Of a stretch of 64,000 bases of DNA, positions 1-25,404 are shown piece after piece. Below the pieces are notes generated by a model. That model worked only from the letters and a program-made list of their open reading frames with translations, was not told where the DNA came from and ran no database searches. Every line of letters begins with the position of its first letter. Within the stretch, counting starts at the first letter, position 1. A program made the translations under genes and the position numbers. Origin of the DNA: Ephydatia muelleri (Eukaryota; Porifera; Demospongiae; Spongillida; Spongillidae); the NCBI GenBank assembly GCA_013339895.1, contig JABACO010000024.1, positions 3,277,675-3,341,674 on the forward strand, given 5' to 3'.

Positions 1-770
1 CCATGGTTGTCATGGTGATAATCCTGGCTAGTCAAATGCATCGAAGATCTAAGTACGAACAAATCACCGATGGCGACCAGTTTTTGAAGGCTCTGAAACA
101 GCTCCTTCCATTGGCTGCTTTCCCTATATTCTTCTTCATCTTTGAAATACCGGTGTTCATATTTCATCTTTACACAACTCAATATTCAACACCAAATGAA
201 GGAATGTTTATCACTACTGTGGTGTTTTTTTCTCTCTGGAGTACATCTTCGGGTGCGGTAGTTATAATCCACATCTCTGTGGCACGGATATGTGGCAGGA
301 AACGCAAACGTATTAAAACTGCAGTTGTAAATGTTTTGAACACAGGCTTATAATATACATAGCGATGCATTCACAAGTTTTGTGCATGACTTGCAACCGG
401 ATGTATTGACAGTATAAAACCATGGCAACGGTTTAGGGAGTGGGTATGTGAGGTCGGTACGTAACGATGATTACGGCGAATCATTGAATTTGGGTGTGTG
501 TACGACAGCACGCATACCTCCCTACATTAATATCTACCTTATATTCTCAGCCTGCCTCATACAAGCAAACAAGTGCACATAAACACACTGATATATACAA
601 GACGGTCGTTGTTGCAGACGGTATGGAAACTGAGCATAGTACTATTTTGTTTCCCATACCACATAGCAGTCATAGAGATTCATGCATCATACTGTACCAA
701 CATCGACGAAAAAACAGGACATGAGACTTAATCAATGATTGGACGTCTGCAATAGCCTCTTGAATTTAAT
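1..770 (+). repeat. Inverted segmental duplication, arm A
   Basis: This stretch matches 25,405-26,240 in reverse complement, both in the 7TM coding part and in about 400 bases of downstream non-coding DNA (for example TGATTGGAC.TCTGCAATAG at 736-756 and its complement near 25,430). Similarity stops just after 770, at the sequence following CAATAGCCTCTTGAATT. The left limit is outside the window. Conservation of non-coding DNA points to a fairly recent duplication. Confidence 0.75.
3..353 (+). CDS. 7TM receptor, C-terminal part (copy A, cut by window edge)
   Basis: The frame is open from the window edge to a TAA and encodes the last part of a seven-transmembrane receptor. About 116 residues are seen. 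A short cytoplasmic loop (MHRRSKYEQ) is followed by two hydrophobic helices (PLAAFPIFFFIFEIPVFIF, then a helix ending VVIIHISVARIC) and a basic tail (GRKRKRIK). It is nearly the same as the C-terminal part of the minus-strand copy at 25,877-26,749, so these are TM6 and TM7. The family is an orphan 7TM receptor; I cannot name a ligand or a class with certainty. The N-terminal part would lie to the left of the window. No frame break is seen in this portion. Confidence 0.65.
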   Translation: MVVMVIILASQMHRRSKYEQITDGDQFLKALKQLLPLAAFPIFFFIFEIPVFIFHLYTTQYSTPNEGMFITTVVFFSLWSTSSGAVVIIHISVARICGRKRKRIKTAVVNVLNTGL

Positions 771-780
771 ATCCATGAGG

Positions 781-1040
781 CGTTGATATCTCTTATATGT
801 TATGGCTACTATATAAAAAATATATATACAGCCTTAGAATATACAGTACACAAGATAACTGTATCAGAATTAGTGTATTTCTGACGATCGCGTTTCTTGA
901 TAACCAGTCCTTTGCACTGCATGGCCAACTGATATGTTTTCATTATTGAAAGTATCTCATGCATAGTTTAATACAAACCATTGGATTAGGGTTATGCACA
1001 ACACATACAAACATGTACAGTACCTCAGACACAAGTCCCG

Positions 1041-1076
<36 letters not shown>

Positions 1077-3950
1077 CATTCGATTACACAAATATTTTTA
1101 TTATTTATCGCGCATGGTACATGTACGTCCGTACCATACCAGAGATATTATAGTAATATCTCTGACCATATACCGTATGGCGTGAAATAATGATAGAGAG
1201 AATTTAACCTATGATTCTTGTGATCTTGCGAGGTTTCGTTTTGAAGAGGTTGGTATCATCACGAACTCTTTTGAGCCAGGGACTGCCATATTATATTTGA
1301 TTGAGAAATACCATGTGATGTAGCTGGTAGTCGTAGACTTTGTACGCTGATGAGGGGACTTAGTGTGTGTGGGTAGCTATGGCATGCATACATGGTTGTA
1401 TGCATATGCTGAGTGTACTTAAGGACGTGTTAGTGAACGCTGTGTATACTTAGTGATGTGTTGGTAGCCAAGGTATGTGCGCTGAGCTATAGTGTTCTGT
1501 GTATGTGCTGCAGATCGTATCATGCGCTACACCCCCCCCCTCTCTCTCTCCCCCCCCCCCCCCCCCCACACGCACACACATGATAGCAACAATTCTATTC
1601 ATCTTTTGCACAGTAGCAAATCACTAGCTTACGGCTGGCAGTATCGTGCGGCAGTACACGCTATACACGACCATGGCTGGGAGCACCTGTCACATTTCAC
1701 GCACCTCGGGCGCAAATGAGCAAAATCGCAAATCGGTGGCCCGGGAGAGGATGTATGGTGGCCCGGGAGAGGATGTATGGTGGCCCGGAAGAGGATGTAT
1801 GCATGGTGGCCCGGGAGAGGATGTATGGTGGCCCGGGAGAGCATGTATGGTGGCCCGGGATTTTATAGTGCTTGCAGCAAAACACGAAGTAGCAATGGCA
1901 CAGTAATTTAAAAACATTTTGTAAGCGTGGTAGAGAACATTCTATATCGTACGAATGTTAGTTCATGAATGCATGCATTTAGAAATACAATATCTGTTAA
2001 TATAGGCAATCTTTGGTCGGCATATCCAGAAATTGCGATACGTATACAGTTCAAGTCGAACATATTATCTGATTGCATTACTGGATAGAGAAAATCATTA
2101 TAATTTTTATTTTATGGCATTTGCACTGAAAGAAGTTGTCAAAGAAAAAGTAGTTAGTACTTTGCGGCATCAATTAATGCAGTAAGTCATATGTCATGAA
2201 CTAGGTAACTAATTTAAGCACTTGAGTGCGATATCTACAGTGTAGGTCATCGGCGTTCTGCAACTAAGGACAGAGTTAAATATACCTGCTTTGGTGTGGA
2301 TTTATTAGAAACCAGATGCATACATTGCAGAGCCCATGATATACATGTACGCGTGCACCACATGTGTATTTCAACTATCAACATAATGCTTCAACTTAGC
2401 TGATGAAAGTATTGAAACGAGGATATACAACTCAATGCATTAGTTGCAGTTTCTAAGTATAAAAAGCCAAGCTTGAAATTGTCGAAGCGACCTTTCCTAC
2501 TCGCATGTGCCCGCTGTTTCTGTGGACATACAGTACAGTAAAGTACTTACAGTAGTACTAGTATGGACTGATCTAAATGTATGCACGTTAACTACTAGTG
2601 AACTTGGCAGGAAACACATGAACAGTGTAGTGCAATGGTACATTCCTCCATGAAATAAAGTTGTCACTGTGTTTACGAATGAGGGTGAGTTATGTGTCAC
2701 AAAGCTTTCAATAATGAGGCCGGAAATCATGCAGTGTTCATGAGTGATGGTCGTGTGTTGAAACCTATGTCCAAGTAATGGTGAGTGTGTACAACTTGTA
2801 CAATTTGTAATGTTGCTTTCCATTACTGTAATAAGGATCTAGCGTAGTGTGATATCCTTAGAGAAGTGTAGTGATTTAGGTTAAGTGTCAAATTAATGTA
2901 CCCCACATACATCTGTATGGTCCAGGAGTTCAGGGACTGGCTGAGGTGGTCTGCAAGCGTGTAATAGTTTCTTTCATGTCAGGGACTGAGATCAGAATGA
3001 AGGTGTGGCAGAAACCCTGGTAGCGCCTGACACAGTTGTGGTAGATGGGGTCAAAGCTCCTGTCAGTATAGCAACTGGAGACAATGGTTCAGGTCTCAGT
3101 GAGGTGACGACCAGCTAGCATTGTCTGTACTTGTCTATGGAAAGTACTATTTGCCACCCGGAAGCTAAAGCTTCAATACAAAGGTGGCACTACCAGTAAT
3201 TTATTGATTGGAGTGTGTGTGAGTGGGTGGTTGGGTGTTAGAGTCGTGTGTTTCTCAACATAACCATGTTAAAACAATGATCATGTACTGGTACAGTACA
3301 GAAATTTTATTATTTTCTTGATAGCAAGAAGAGTAATAAATTAGGCCAATGATAAACTAAGAAAGTGTTTAATCCACCTGCTATGAATAATTTGCATTTA
3401 TTGCATGCATACTTTGTAAGCTCATCATTGTGTTTCCTTCATTGAAAGACATTCACATGCAGCATGATCTGATCCAGTACATGAAGAGCTTCAATATATG
3501 TTTGTATCAGTTGCCTACAATGTATACAATAGGTCAGTTGCCCTCACACAGCCGCAGACACAGACATAGCCACAAGCCCACACATAGCACACACACTCTT
3601 TAAATATGGGTGTTCACTCACATCCATGGACCTGTTGTGATATTCAGTGACATCCACTGTAGAGTACTCCTTGAGTCTGTGTGGATGAGGTTGTAAGAGG
3701 AGAAAGTGTACAGTAAGAGTTTATCTATTACAGTATCCACAACACATGTTAGCTGTGTGTGAGGAGTGTGCGAATGTATCATGATGTGCCTTGCGACGTA
3801 TGTAATACCACTAGATGTGGCTGTGTGCAGCAAACAGGCCAGAGAGTACAGCACATTAAAATATAGCATACTTGTGCATTCGCTAGCTGCAGTCATTACA
3901 TGTTCATTGTGGTGTTGAAGGGAGAGATCTGTTCCATCGCAATTACTGAA
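781..3950. other. Region without a recognised gene
   Basis: No ORF here has recognisable protein features. It holds a run of about 34 C at 1,040-1,073, a CT/poly-C tract at 1,531-1,567, the CCCGGG minisatellite at 1,735-1,860, and otherwise AT-rich sequence. Candidate ORFs at 2,497-2,823 and 3,618-3,896 on the minus strand have low-complexity or random-looking composition. Confidence 0.5.
1735..1860. repeat. 22-bp minisatellite with SmaI-like core
   Basis: About six tandem copies of a 22-bp unit (GGTGGCCCGGGAGAGGATGTAT) are present. One unit is lengthened by GCATG and single-base variants occur (GAAGAGG, GAGAGCA). It makes spurious ORFs on both strands rich in repeated GGPGEDVW or SRATIHPLPGHH peptides. 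Confidence 0.9.
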
Positions 3951-4199
3951 GTGTGTGGTTGGTTGTAATGTTTGTATTTGATGTCCCTATTCCTGAGGTC
4001 GCCAAAGTTCTTCAATTGCATTCAACCACACTTTTTTATTCATACTACATAACTGCTGCATATCACCACAAGTGCATGTATCTGCCAGTTCAGGCACCCA
4101 CCATGATTCTTCCTTTCACAACAGTGTCAATGTGCTACAGGTATGTCACCAGTGCACTGCTTTCTGCAAGCTTACACACATTGTTCGCACAATTTTTGC

Positions 4200-6960
4200 C
4201 CAAGTTTGTTCAGTCCACCTCTGCAACCTTTGATGATAGTGTCAGAGAATGATGCACTGTGTGCGACTTATCTGCCAACTGCTCTGTTAGGAAACAAGCC
4301 TCGCTGAGCTCATTTGCTTGGGTTCTCTCAGCCACAATGAGACAAGTACTACTGGAGAACTCAGAACAAGCTTGGTTAAAACTTTTCATGCTCCCTAAGT
4401 GTGTCCTACCTTCACGTAAACACAGAGGTTGCCATGACATGCCTACTTCAGTAGACTTTCTATGTAGTTTATGGTCCAAAAATGAGTTTGGGACTCTCTG
4501 GAACCTTGCCAAAAACAACCAAAAGAAAAACTGTCAACCACATGACCAGGAGCTAAACACAACCGAGATCTGATCGCTCATGCTATCTCATTGGGAAGAG
4601 CCGGCTTGTTCAGAAAAGCATGCAAAGTTCTGGAGTCGAATGGGTTAGCCCCCAACAATGATGCCACCTGGCAATTGCTGCAGTCTAAGCACCCAAGCTG
4701 TTCTCCCCCTGTAGCTCCTAATGTATTTCTGTTGGACCAGGCTTTGATATCTTGTCTACTCTTCGCTCTTTCCCAAGAGGCACTGCAGCGGGTCCCTCTG
4801 GGCTGCGCATACAACATTTACCGGATGCTGCTATCCCACTCTCAACACACATATGTGCTACTCTCAGGGACATGTAAATCTCAAAGCACCTCCAATGGTG
4901 GCAAGGTTTTTGACCGGAGGAACATTAATTGCACAATATAAACTGAAAGATGGAAGCCCCCCAGATCTTAGACCCATAGCAGTGGGAGAATCTTTAAGGA
5001 GGCTCACTGGAAAGTGCATTTGTGCTCTGATCAAGGACAAATCTTCTGATCTTTTCCAGCCTCTTCAACTGGGAGTTGCCTGCAGTTCAGGGTCTGAAAA
5101 GATTATCCACGGCCTGAGAAAAAGCATTGAGGACCATTGGATGGAAGTCGACTTTGTGGTCTTCAAAATAGATATACAGAACGCTTTTAACCTTGTTTCA
5201 ATACAAGCAGTTCTTTACGAATGTGCCACATCCTTTCCTGAACTTCTGCCTTGGGTTACATGGTGCTATGGTACACACCCCCTTTTATAGCACCAGCTTG
5301 GTCATCTTTTGTCGGAGACTGGAGTGCAGCAAGGTGACCCTCTTGGTCCATTGCTTTTTTCTTTGGTACTTCAAAGACTGATATCAAGCATAGATGCTGA
5401 TGATGATTGCATACAAGTGCTATTTCAGGCTTGGTATCTTGATGATGAAGGCGCTCAGCTGTGTTACAGGCACTTTCACTCATTGAAGAGATGGGTCCTT
5501 CTCTGGGCATTCACATCACTTGGAGAAATGTGAGCTCTTCAGTCACTTTGGTAATTCAATGTTCCCACCTGCAGTCAAGTTTTCACACCATCCGAACCTT
5601 GACATTCTGGGTGCCTCAATAGGTGATTACCTGTATTGTTCAAAGTTCATTGCTGGGAAGTGTGCCAATGCCAGGAAACTTCTGTCTTCCTTGGTAGATG
5701 TAGCAGCAGTTGACCCACATGTGGACTTGTCTCTCTTGCGTTTGTGTGGCAGCTATTGCAGATTGGTCCACCTGGCTAGGGCCACCCCATCAAGTTGGCA
5801 TGTTCTTTGAAGCTGTTTGATGAAGAAGTCAGAAGGTGCTTCTCGATCATCTTGCTTTTCCAACGACACAACAGACACAGCCTGGACACAGGTCCAGCTT
5901 AGCTTAGGTTTTGGGGGTCTTAGTCTGCGCTCTCTATATATCCCACAACTCATGCGCAGCATTTATAGCTTCATTATCAACATATGGTTGTAGCAATGCT
6001 GATAATGTACATCTGCTACAGTCCATCATTCAGTTCAACGATCAGGTCTCTACATCAGATGCAATCACAGCAGAAGCAGTATCATCAACACCTGTTACTC
6101 AGCGTTCTCTGTCTAAGAATTTGGAATGCCACCTTTTTAATTATTTGTTAGGGGCTTCCTCTATGGCAGACAGAGCTCACCTATTATCCTTTTCGGCGTC
6201 TCATGCCGCATCATGGTTGTCCATGCATGACTCCATCTCTGGCCTTGGGTTTGCACCTTGAACCTAATAAGCTTCATGCCTCTATAAGGCGGTGGTTAGG
6301 GTTGGACACCTCTATTGGTTCTCTGTGTCCTGTCTGCTCTTAGAAAGCCCTGGACCCACTTGGGCACCACGCTACCACATGCACTCATGGAGGTGATGTA
6401 ATGACTCGACATAACCTGTTGCGAGATGTTGTGGTCAACCTTTTTCGTCAGGCTCACATGGGAGTCACAGTAGAGGCGGGCTATGGCCTTACACATGATA
6501 ATAGCCGCTCATGCCTAGCAGATGTCCTGGTAACAAGATGGGAAAAGGGTTTGCCTGCAGCTTTATAACAGTGACATCCCCACTTAATCGTGCCATCCTT
6601 GATGTGTCTTGTTCAACAGCTGGAAGCTGCAGTAGCAGCAGAGTCCCGCAAACATGTTGCTAACGACCCTAAGTGCTTTTAACTGGGGTGGACCTGTGTT
6701 CCATTGGCTGTAGAAACCTATGGGAATTGGGGGTGGAGGCTCAAGAGACATTTTCCCGCCTAGCCTCTCTACTTGCTGCAAGCCACAGTGTGTCAAAATC
6801 AAAGGCAACAGCTGACATTTATGGTCGCTTAAACCTGACCCTAACCAGGTCTGTGGCCAGGGCTATCCTGGCCATGGGTCTAAGGCCAAAAATGATGCAT
6901 GCTTATCATTTTTATTTATTTTATTTATACGCAATGTAAGTTTTTTCATTGTGTGATAGA
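4200..6960 (+). mobile_element. Non-LTR retrotransposon (LINE), decayed copy 1
   Basis: Reverse-transcriptase blocks run in order on the plus strand. First comes an upstream conserved part (AWLKLFMLPKCVLPSRK near 4,375, then APNNDATWQLLQSKHP near 4,650). Next are the RT palm motifs: LRPIAVGESLRRLTGK near 4,970, FKIDIQNAFN near 5,165 (motif A), GVQQGDPLGPLLFSL near 5,322 (motif B) and AWYLDDEGA near 5,430 (motif C, YLDD in place of the usual YADD). A thumb-like region follows (HPNLDILGASIGDY, LLRLCGSYCRLVHLARATP). The reading moves between all three frames, so there are several frameshifts, plus in-frame stops near 5,289 and 5,808. The cysteine-rich and endonuclease-like end seen in copy 2 survives only in traces (DVLVTRWEKGLPAA near 6,520; YGRLNLTLTRSVARAIL near 6,820). 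The 3' end runs into AT-rich sequence near 6,930. The RT type is clear; the clade is inferred. Confidence 0.85.
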
Positions 6961-7685
6961 ACATAAAAATCAGACACGTATGATTTTTACTGTTCAATCA
7001 CGTAATGATTCCAAAATGATTCTAGGCATTTTTTTCCTGTGATGCCACGAGGAGCGTGCAAACTCGTACCATTCATAAAGTGAAAACTTGTCAGTATATC
7101 CACTTAACTGATGTTTTATAATTGTTCACAGTGCCTTGGATGGTCTGGAGGTACCACATGCATGCAGTTGCCACGGATGGTCCCGGGGGGAGGGGTGGCG
7201 ATCACAGAGGTGACCATTCGTAATGTGACAAGACACGACTGATGGCCAACAACCAACACCATTCCACCATAGCATAATGTACATGCTGACAATACAAAAT
7301 CCACAGCACCCTTCGCAGCGGTTTGGACAACAGGCCATGCGCATATGCATCAAAGTGCATGAATCGCTATATCTAACTCCGTCCCATAAGAATGGTTAAA
7401 ATTATGCACATGCTAGAAAAGACAGGTTCTATATAAGCAATCTACCATCACTAGTATATTTACGAGAGTCCTTAACAATGTTGCATGTCAATAGCATTTT
7501 CCATTTACAGAACACCTGCATGAGCCATCACATTCGTCACAGCAGTACTCCACGCCGTGGCGTAAGTCTCTATCAAGGCAACAATCCTTGATATGGGTAC
7601 ATGCATGCAAGCATATACATGTACTCAGATCAGTTTTGGCATAAAAATTGTGATCCAAGCATATCAATTATAATGCAAGCATATG
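6961..7685. other. Region without a recognised gene
   Basis: This is AT-rich sequence between the LINE and the first Ginger element. Minus-strand ORFs at 7,116-7,353 show no family features. The missing 5' part of the Ginger element may once have lain here, but I see no terminal repeat. Confidence 0.4.
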
Positions 7686-7699
7686 CATGTAGTTTTGGT

Positions 7700-9056
7700 A
7701 GCGACAGAAGAGCTATTGATTGTGAATAAAGAGGATGAAATGAAGGTGATCTTATCTTGCCACGATGGGAAGCTCAGGTGAGTTTTTAGTTGACGATATA
7801 CACATGCAGCTGCGATACGGGTACTCATAATTTATTTTACTAGTCTCCTCTTTAATTCTTGTGATATTCAACTAAGGTGGTGGTCATTTTGGACATGACA
7901 AGACTCTACAGAAGATTTGTTCATGGTTCTATCGGCGCGATATGACAAAGCACATAAAAGAATATGTAAGTACTTGTGAAGTCTGCCAAAAGACCAACCC
8001 AAAACTGCACAAAAAGGTTCCAGTTCTACATCCAATTGCTGTAAAAGCTGAAGTCTGGCATCAAGTAGGAATTGATCTCGTAGGTCCACTTACGCTCTGA
8101 ACTCAAAGTTCAAAACTCAAAGTTCAAAACTGGTATACAGGGTAACATTGACCTAGCATTCAACATTTTAAATGATTAAAGCCTGCTTGCATGTGATACT
8201 CAAACACTGCTATGATGTTAACACATTTTGATAAGAGTATTATTACTTTCATTAATACAGATACCTTGCAACATGTACTGACTTTTTCCCAAGTGGCCAG
8301 TAGCCCAAGCTCTTCTAGCAAAATCAGCTGAGGGTGTAGCTCATTTTGTTCTCTACTCATTGTACGGTTCGGATGCTTCAATGTCTGCATATCTGACCAA
8401 GCCATGAATTTGTCAATGCTCTCAATGATAAACGTTTCAAATGGCAGGTATTGAACACCGAGTATCTAGAGCTTATCACCCTCAAAAAAATGGCCTTGAT
8501 GAGAGGATGAATCAGACAGTGACCAAAGTTATTGTGAAGTATCTCAATCCTGACCAGGATGATTGGGATGAACACATAGATGCAATTTTGTTTTCCTATC
8601 GTAAAAGTATACATGCATCAACAAAATTTACACCATTTTACTTGATGTATGGTAGGGAAGCATTGCTTCCAGTCGAACTGCAAATGACAGATCAGAATAG
8701 TGGAAAAGCTGCATGTGGATAGTGATACAGTGCAATCGTATGTTGCACATGTAGAAAAAATGAAGCAAGAGTTGTTGACCTGAACGTTGAAAAAGCACAG
8801 AAGCAAAAGGCTTATTATGATAAAAGACATACATCAGAAAAGTATCAATTAGGGGACCTTGTGCTTGCATGTGAAAAACATGAGGAATTTAAGTAGGAAA
8901 GGAGGAAAAACAGATGTGAGATGGACAGGTCCTTATTCAATCATTGTGATCCATGAGAAGGGATTGTACAGCCTCCAAAACTGTAATAGAAAAACGCTTG
9001 CAAAGAAGATAAATGGAAGCAGACTGAAACTGTATCAAGCGCAAAGGAAACTGTAG
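7700..9056 (+). pseudogene. Ginger1 integrase/transposase remnant
   Basis: The zinc-binding domain shows the HHCC pattern: GHFGHDKTLQKI near 7,885 through EYVSTCEVCQK near 7,965-7,995. The link HPIAVKAEVWHQVGIDLVGP near 8,030-8,090 carries the first acidic residue of the DDE core. The end of the core follows at 8,441-8,722 (AYHPQKNGLDERMNQT contains the glutamate, then FTPFYLMYGREALLPVE). A GPY/F module (VRWTGPYSIIVI) lies near 8,918. A GT-AG-bounded stretch at 7,778-7,876, just before the zinc-binding domain, may be an intron. The encoded enzyme would bind element ends and join them to target DNA in the nucleus. It does not look functional as it stands. Confidence 0.8.
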
Positions 9057-9142
9057 CAATGTTTCTAGTCAACAGGTATTGGACTACAGAGATAAAGATG
9101 AAGATATTCAAATCCTGACTGAAAAATGTACTACATTGCCTG

Positions 9143-9920
9143 ATGATGTTAAAAATACAGAATAAAACACTTTCAGCTGTTATTAGTCAGTGTGATTTAA
9201 AGGAGAACTCAAAAGAGGTGACAGGTTACAAGCAAGATGAAGATGACTTCACTATTCACAGTAAAGACTCATTACTGACAACTAAAGCTAATTCTCTTGA
9301 TGACCAGCTGTACTCTTCACATCTACTGCGTTTATGGAGAACAGGTGCTGCTATGTTAGCATATTGTGCTTATGAAGATGAATTTGATGTAAGCTAATTA
9401 CACCTGTTTGATTTTAATTAAAATACTTCTATTTTATCTCACAGCCCTCAAGTATGCATTTAAATGAAGGTGAGTTTGCACTAAGCAGATATCTGATGGT
9501 AGATTTGTGACTACAATCTCGTCAATACGATGAGTCCATTAAGGGAGGTTTGTTTGGTAGTGACTTTGTTATTCTTAATGATGAAAGCTTTATGGAATTC
9601 AAGAAAGTAAGAATTCAAGAAAGTAGGAATTCAAGAAAGGTGTAACCTATCAAAATGATTTAAGAATTGTTGAACAAGTGGATCTCTTGTCTTATTGGAT
9701 CAAGACCTGCAAAATAACATCAATAAAAGAAGTTTCCCTAATGGATAAAGCATACTGTTTGATGTCACCTGCTGACTTGGATGCACTGTGTGAATGGGTA
9801 TATGACACTAGAAAACAATGTAACAACACAGAAATGAAGTCATGCTCACCAACAAAGAGTAAGACATATATATTGTTTCTAATATCTGTATGCATGCATG
9901 CGTTGATTATATTTAGTTAG
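9143..9920 (+). pseudogene. Conserved unnamed Ginger domain between integrase and protease
   Basis: The segment contains LSRYLMVDL near 9,480, FGSDFVILNDESFMEFKK near 9,555, and DLLSYWIKTCKI followed by MSPADLDALCEWVYDTRKQ at 9,678-9,820. The same order (LSKDIDVGLM, LGGNFVIVNEHLQEEF, ELLKLWLKS, MSSSDLDDVCQWVTDKR) is found in the Ginger at 61,850-62,190. I do not know a named domain for it. Because it is kept in two Gingers that carry different proteases, it probably belongs to the transposase backbone. Breaks occur and its exon structure is uncertain. Confidence 0.6.
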
Positions 9921-9961
9921 CTTTATTCCTTCATAGTTATTAGTTTATTTTGTTTTAATTA

Positions 9962-10504
9962 TTGAATTTGGGCAAGGCTGTAACTAGGTGCTCATTGGAC
10001 GAAGTAATGAGAAATACTGTCTTATCCAGTACTGTATGGCTTGATGACACCATCATCAATCGAACTCTTAGGGAGCAGTTTGGAGCAGCAGGATTTCAAG
10101 ATACTACACTAGGAACTCGGTTGTTGTTTGATGTTCTTAAAAGTGAGTTCATCCAAATACTGCACAACAGTAGAAACGATGGTCTGATAATATCCACTAT
10201 TGGCCTGCCAGCATCAACAATCAATGTTTATGACAGCCTTTACCAATCACTGTCACAATGTACTATTGATCAGATTTTTGCTGTGATGTTTTCCACCAAT
10301 GATGCAGTAGATGTTAGATTTATTGATGTAGAGCAGCAGACCAACAATTCTGACTGTGGTGTGTACGCAATAGCATATGCCACCAGTCTCTGTTTCAGTG
10401 AGAATATAAGCTGTATTCAATGCTGTGTCAGCAAAATGAGAAGCCATTTAGTAAGTTGCCTTGAAGATGGCCAAATGTCTCCTTTCTTGAGCATCCGTAC
10501 GTAG
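9962..10504 (+). CDS. Ulp1/C48-like cysteine protease module of Ginger G1
   Basis: This is a 180-residue open frame. The block ISTIGLPASTINVYDSLYQS near 10,190 and the block QTNNSDCGVYAIAYAT near 10,335 match the C48 (Ulp1/SENP) fold. They supply the Asp region and the Gln plus catalytic Cys of the active site. The usual HW pair before the STIG block is not visible; the sequence there reads NDGLII. Ulp1 proteases cut ubiquitin-like modifiers such as SUMO. In Ginger1 elements this domain is a known C-terminal partner of the integrase, so the module probably belongs to the same transposase and not to a host gene. Its start may be an exon boundary. Confidence 0.7.
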   Translation: MNLGKAVTRCSLDEVMRNTVLSSTVWLDDTIINRTLREQFGAAGFQDTTLGTRLLFDVLKSEFIQILHNSRNDGLIISTIGLPASTINVYDSLYQSLSQCTIDQIFAVMFSTNDAVDVRFIDVEQQTNNSDCGVYAIAYATSLCFSENISCIQCCVSKMRSHLVSCLEDGQMSPFLSIRT

Positions 10505-10529
10505 GAATGTTTCAACATGTTCAGTGATG

Positions 10530-10692
10530 GCACAAGAGACAATCCATATCTCCCGTAGTTGCCGAATGCCACGAGTTGGCAGAAAGGTTCAGTGTTGCTG
10601 TTGCAAAGAACGGTATCATAAGACATGTGAAAACGTAACAAGGAAGGAATTGGCATCCTCTTGGAAGTGCAGGCTGTGTACCAAGAAATGAA
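10530..10692 (+). pseudogene. PHD-like zinc finger at the Ginger G1 C-terminus
   Basis: A frame after the protease encodes a cysteine/histidine pattern (VQCCCCKERYHKTCENV, then SSWKCRLCTKK and a stop near 10,690). This fits the second half of a PHD finger: C-x2-C, H-x2-C, W-x-C-x2-C. PHD fingers bind histone tails and are a recurrent extra in Ginger transposases. A similar one is found at 49,699-49,815 beside another Ginger end. The link to the protease frame is not direct. Confidence 0.5.
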
Positions 10693-10975
10693 CATTGATC
10701 ATGAAGTTTCATTCATTTTGTGTCATTGCTGTATTTATCAGTTGCATGTATGAGATTAGATATACATGCAGGACACACTATTGCTAGATCTATGCGATAT
10801 GGTGCATGGGGAGCAAGGAAGATTTAAAAATAGCAAATATTATCATTAAAGTGATCAACACTCAAAGTTCTTAAGGAGAACTCAACAGCTAGCACTAATA
10901 TCCTATCGAATGGGTTATTTTGGTTAAGCTTTGCTTGCAAAAACGAAGGGGGACAGCAAATCTTAAAGCGGACCG

Positions 10976-11104
10976 ATAATCCTAGGAATAATTGTCCTAG
11001 GGGGGACAACGTATCCTAGGCTACGTTGTCCGGCGGACAATGTAGCCTAGGATACGTTGTCTGGCCGGACAGTTTTTAGGGGAGGGGCAGGGTATCCTGC
11101 TACA
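10976..11104. repeat. Ginger G1 right terminal array
   Basis: Four CCTAGG cores sit in repeated and inverted copies of a GGACAACGTATCCTAGG-like motif (for example GTCCGGCGGACAATGTAGCC around 11,028-11,047). The array ends CCTGCTACA followed by CTGG. This layout matches the terminal arrays at 26,906-27,030, 49,925-50,237, 59,479-59,570 and 63,100-63,228, although the letter sequence of the unit differs from family to family. Confidence 0.7.
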
Positions 11105-11335
11105 CTGGTTCACACTTGTGCACACGCGTGCTTTGTTGCACACATGGACCTGTACATCATCGTAATGGCATATGCTCATGCACTGTCCCACTGGATTGGT
11201 CCTTCTTTCTGTACACTCAGGCATAAGGTTGGATGCAACATGCATCTTGTTCGCATAGGGTTGATCCTTTGCATATGACCCCATAGGATTGGTCCATAGA
11301 TTGTTCAATTTTGGCAACGAAATTTGATCCAGCCG
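11105..11335 (+). repeat. Fragment of the dispersed GATTGGTCC repeat
   Basis: The stretch aligns with 15,490-15,960 in the SRCR-A intron: CACACTTGTGCACACGC, then TGCACACATGGAC, then repeated ATAGGATTGGTCC blocks. Its left side is cut by the Ginger end at 11,104. Between 11,336 and 11,640 there is only 3' flanking sequence of the SRCR-A gene, shared in part with 40,960-41,130. Confidence 0.65.
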
Positions 11336-11641
11336 GATCACATTTGGCAGATCCGACCGGATCATTTTTTGTTCGGATCGAGTGACGGACTTCTCTGCAC
11401 GTTGACTCAGGTGAACAATAATTTGGAACTTGTAAGTGTATTGTAACTCTACATGTAAACGTCAGTGTGCGTAGTGGGTATTGTCATACTCCATGAGCGC
11501 TGGCTATAATAGTAATGTACCATACAAAATACATATAAGAAGGACAGCGAATGTACGTGTACGAATAATATAACTTATCAGCCGTACTAACACTCACACT
11601 ATGATGCAATCCTAACACATTCTAGACGTTAGCTTGTTTTG

Positions 11642-25400
<13,759 letters not shown>

Positions 25401-25404
25401 TGGA

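Larger units (their letters stand above)
7690..11104 (+). mobile_element. Ginger1-type DNA transposon (G1), 5'-truncated, Ulp1 and PHD type
   Basis: In order the element holds a retroviral-type integrase zinc-binding domain and catalytic core, a GPY/F module, a conserved domain also present in the Ginger at 59.5-63.2 kb, a Ulp1-like cysteine protease, a PHD-like finger and a motif-rich right terminal array. Ginger1 elements are known to be cut-and-paste transposons with Gypsy-like integrase fused to Ulp1 or OTU protease. The right end reads CCTGCTACA at 11,096-11,104 and is followed by CTGG, close to the CCGG target known for Ginger1. No left terminal repeat is seen and the coding frame is broken several times. 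It was inserted into a member of the dispersed repeat that resumes at 11,105. Confidence 0.75.

Noticed and set aside
959-1185. Proline-rich ORFs at 1 kb
   Set aside because: They are created by a run of about 34 C.
4210-4518. 102-codon minus-strand ORF
   Set aside because: It lies opposite the conserved plus-strand LINE part AWLKLFMLPKCVLPSRK.
7690-11104. Reading G1 as an LTR retroelement because of its integrase
   Set aside because: No Gag, reverse transcriptase or LTR is present, and the Ulp1 and PHD modules and CCGG-like flank fit the Ginger1 DNA transposon.
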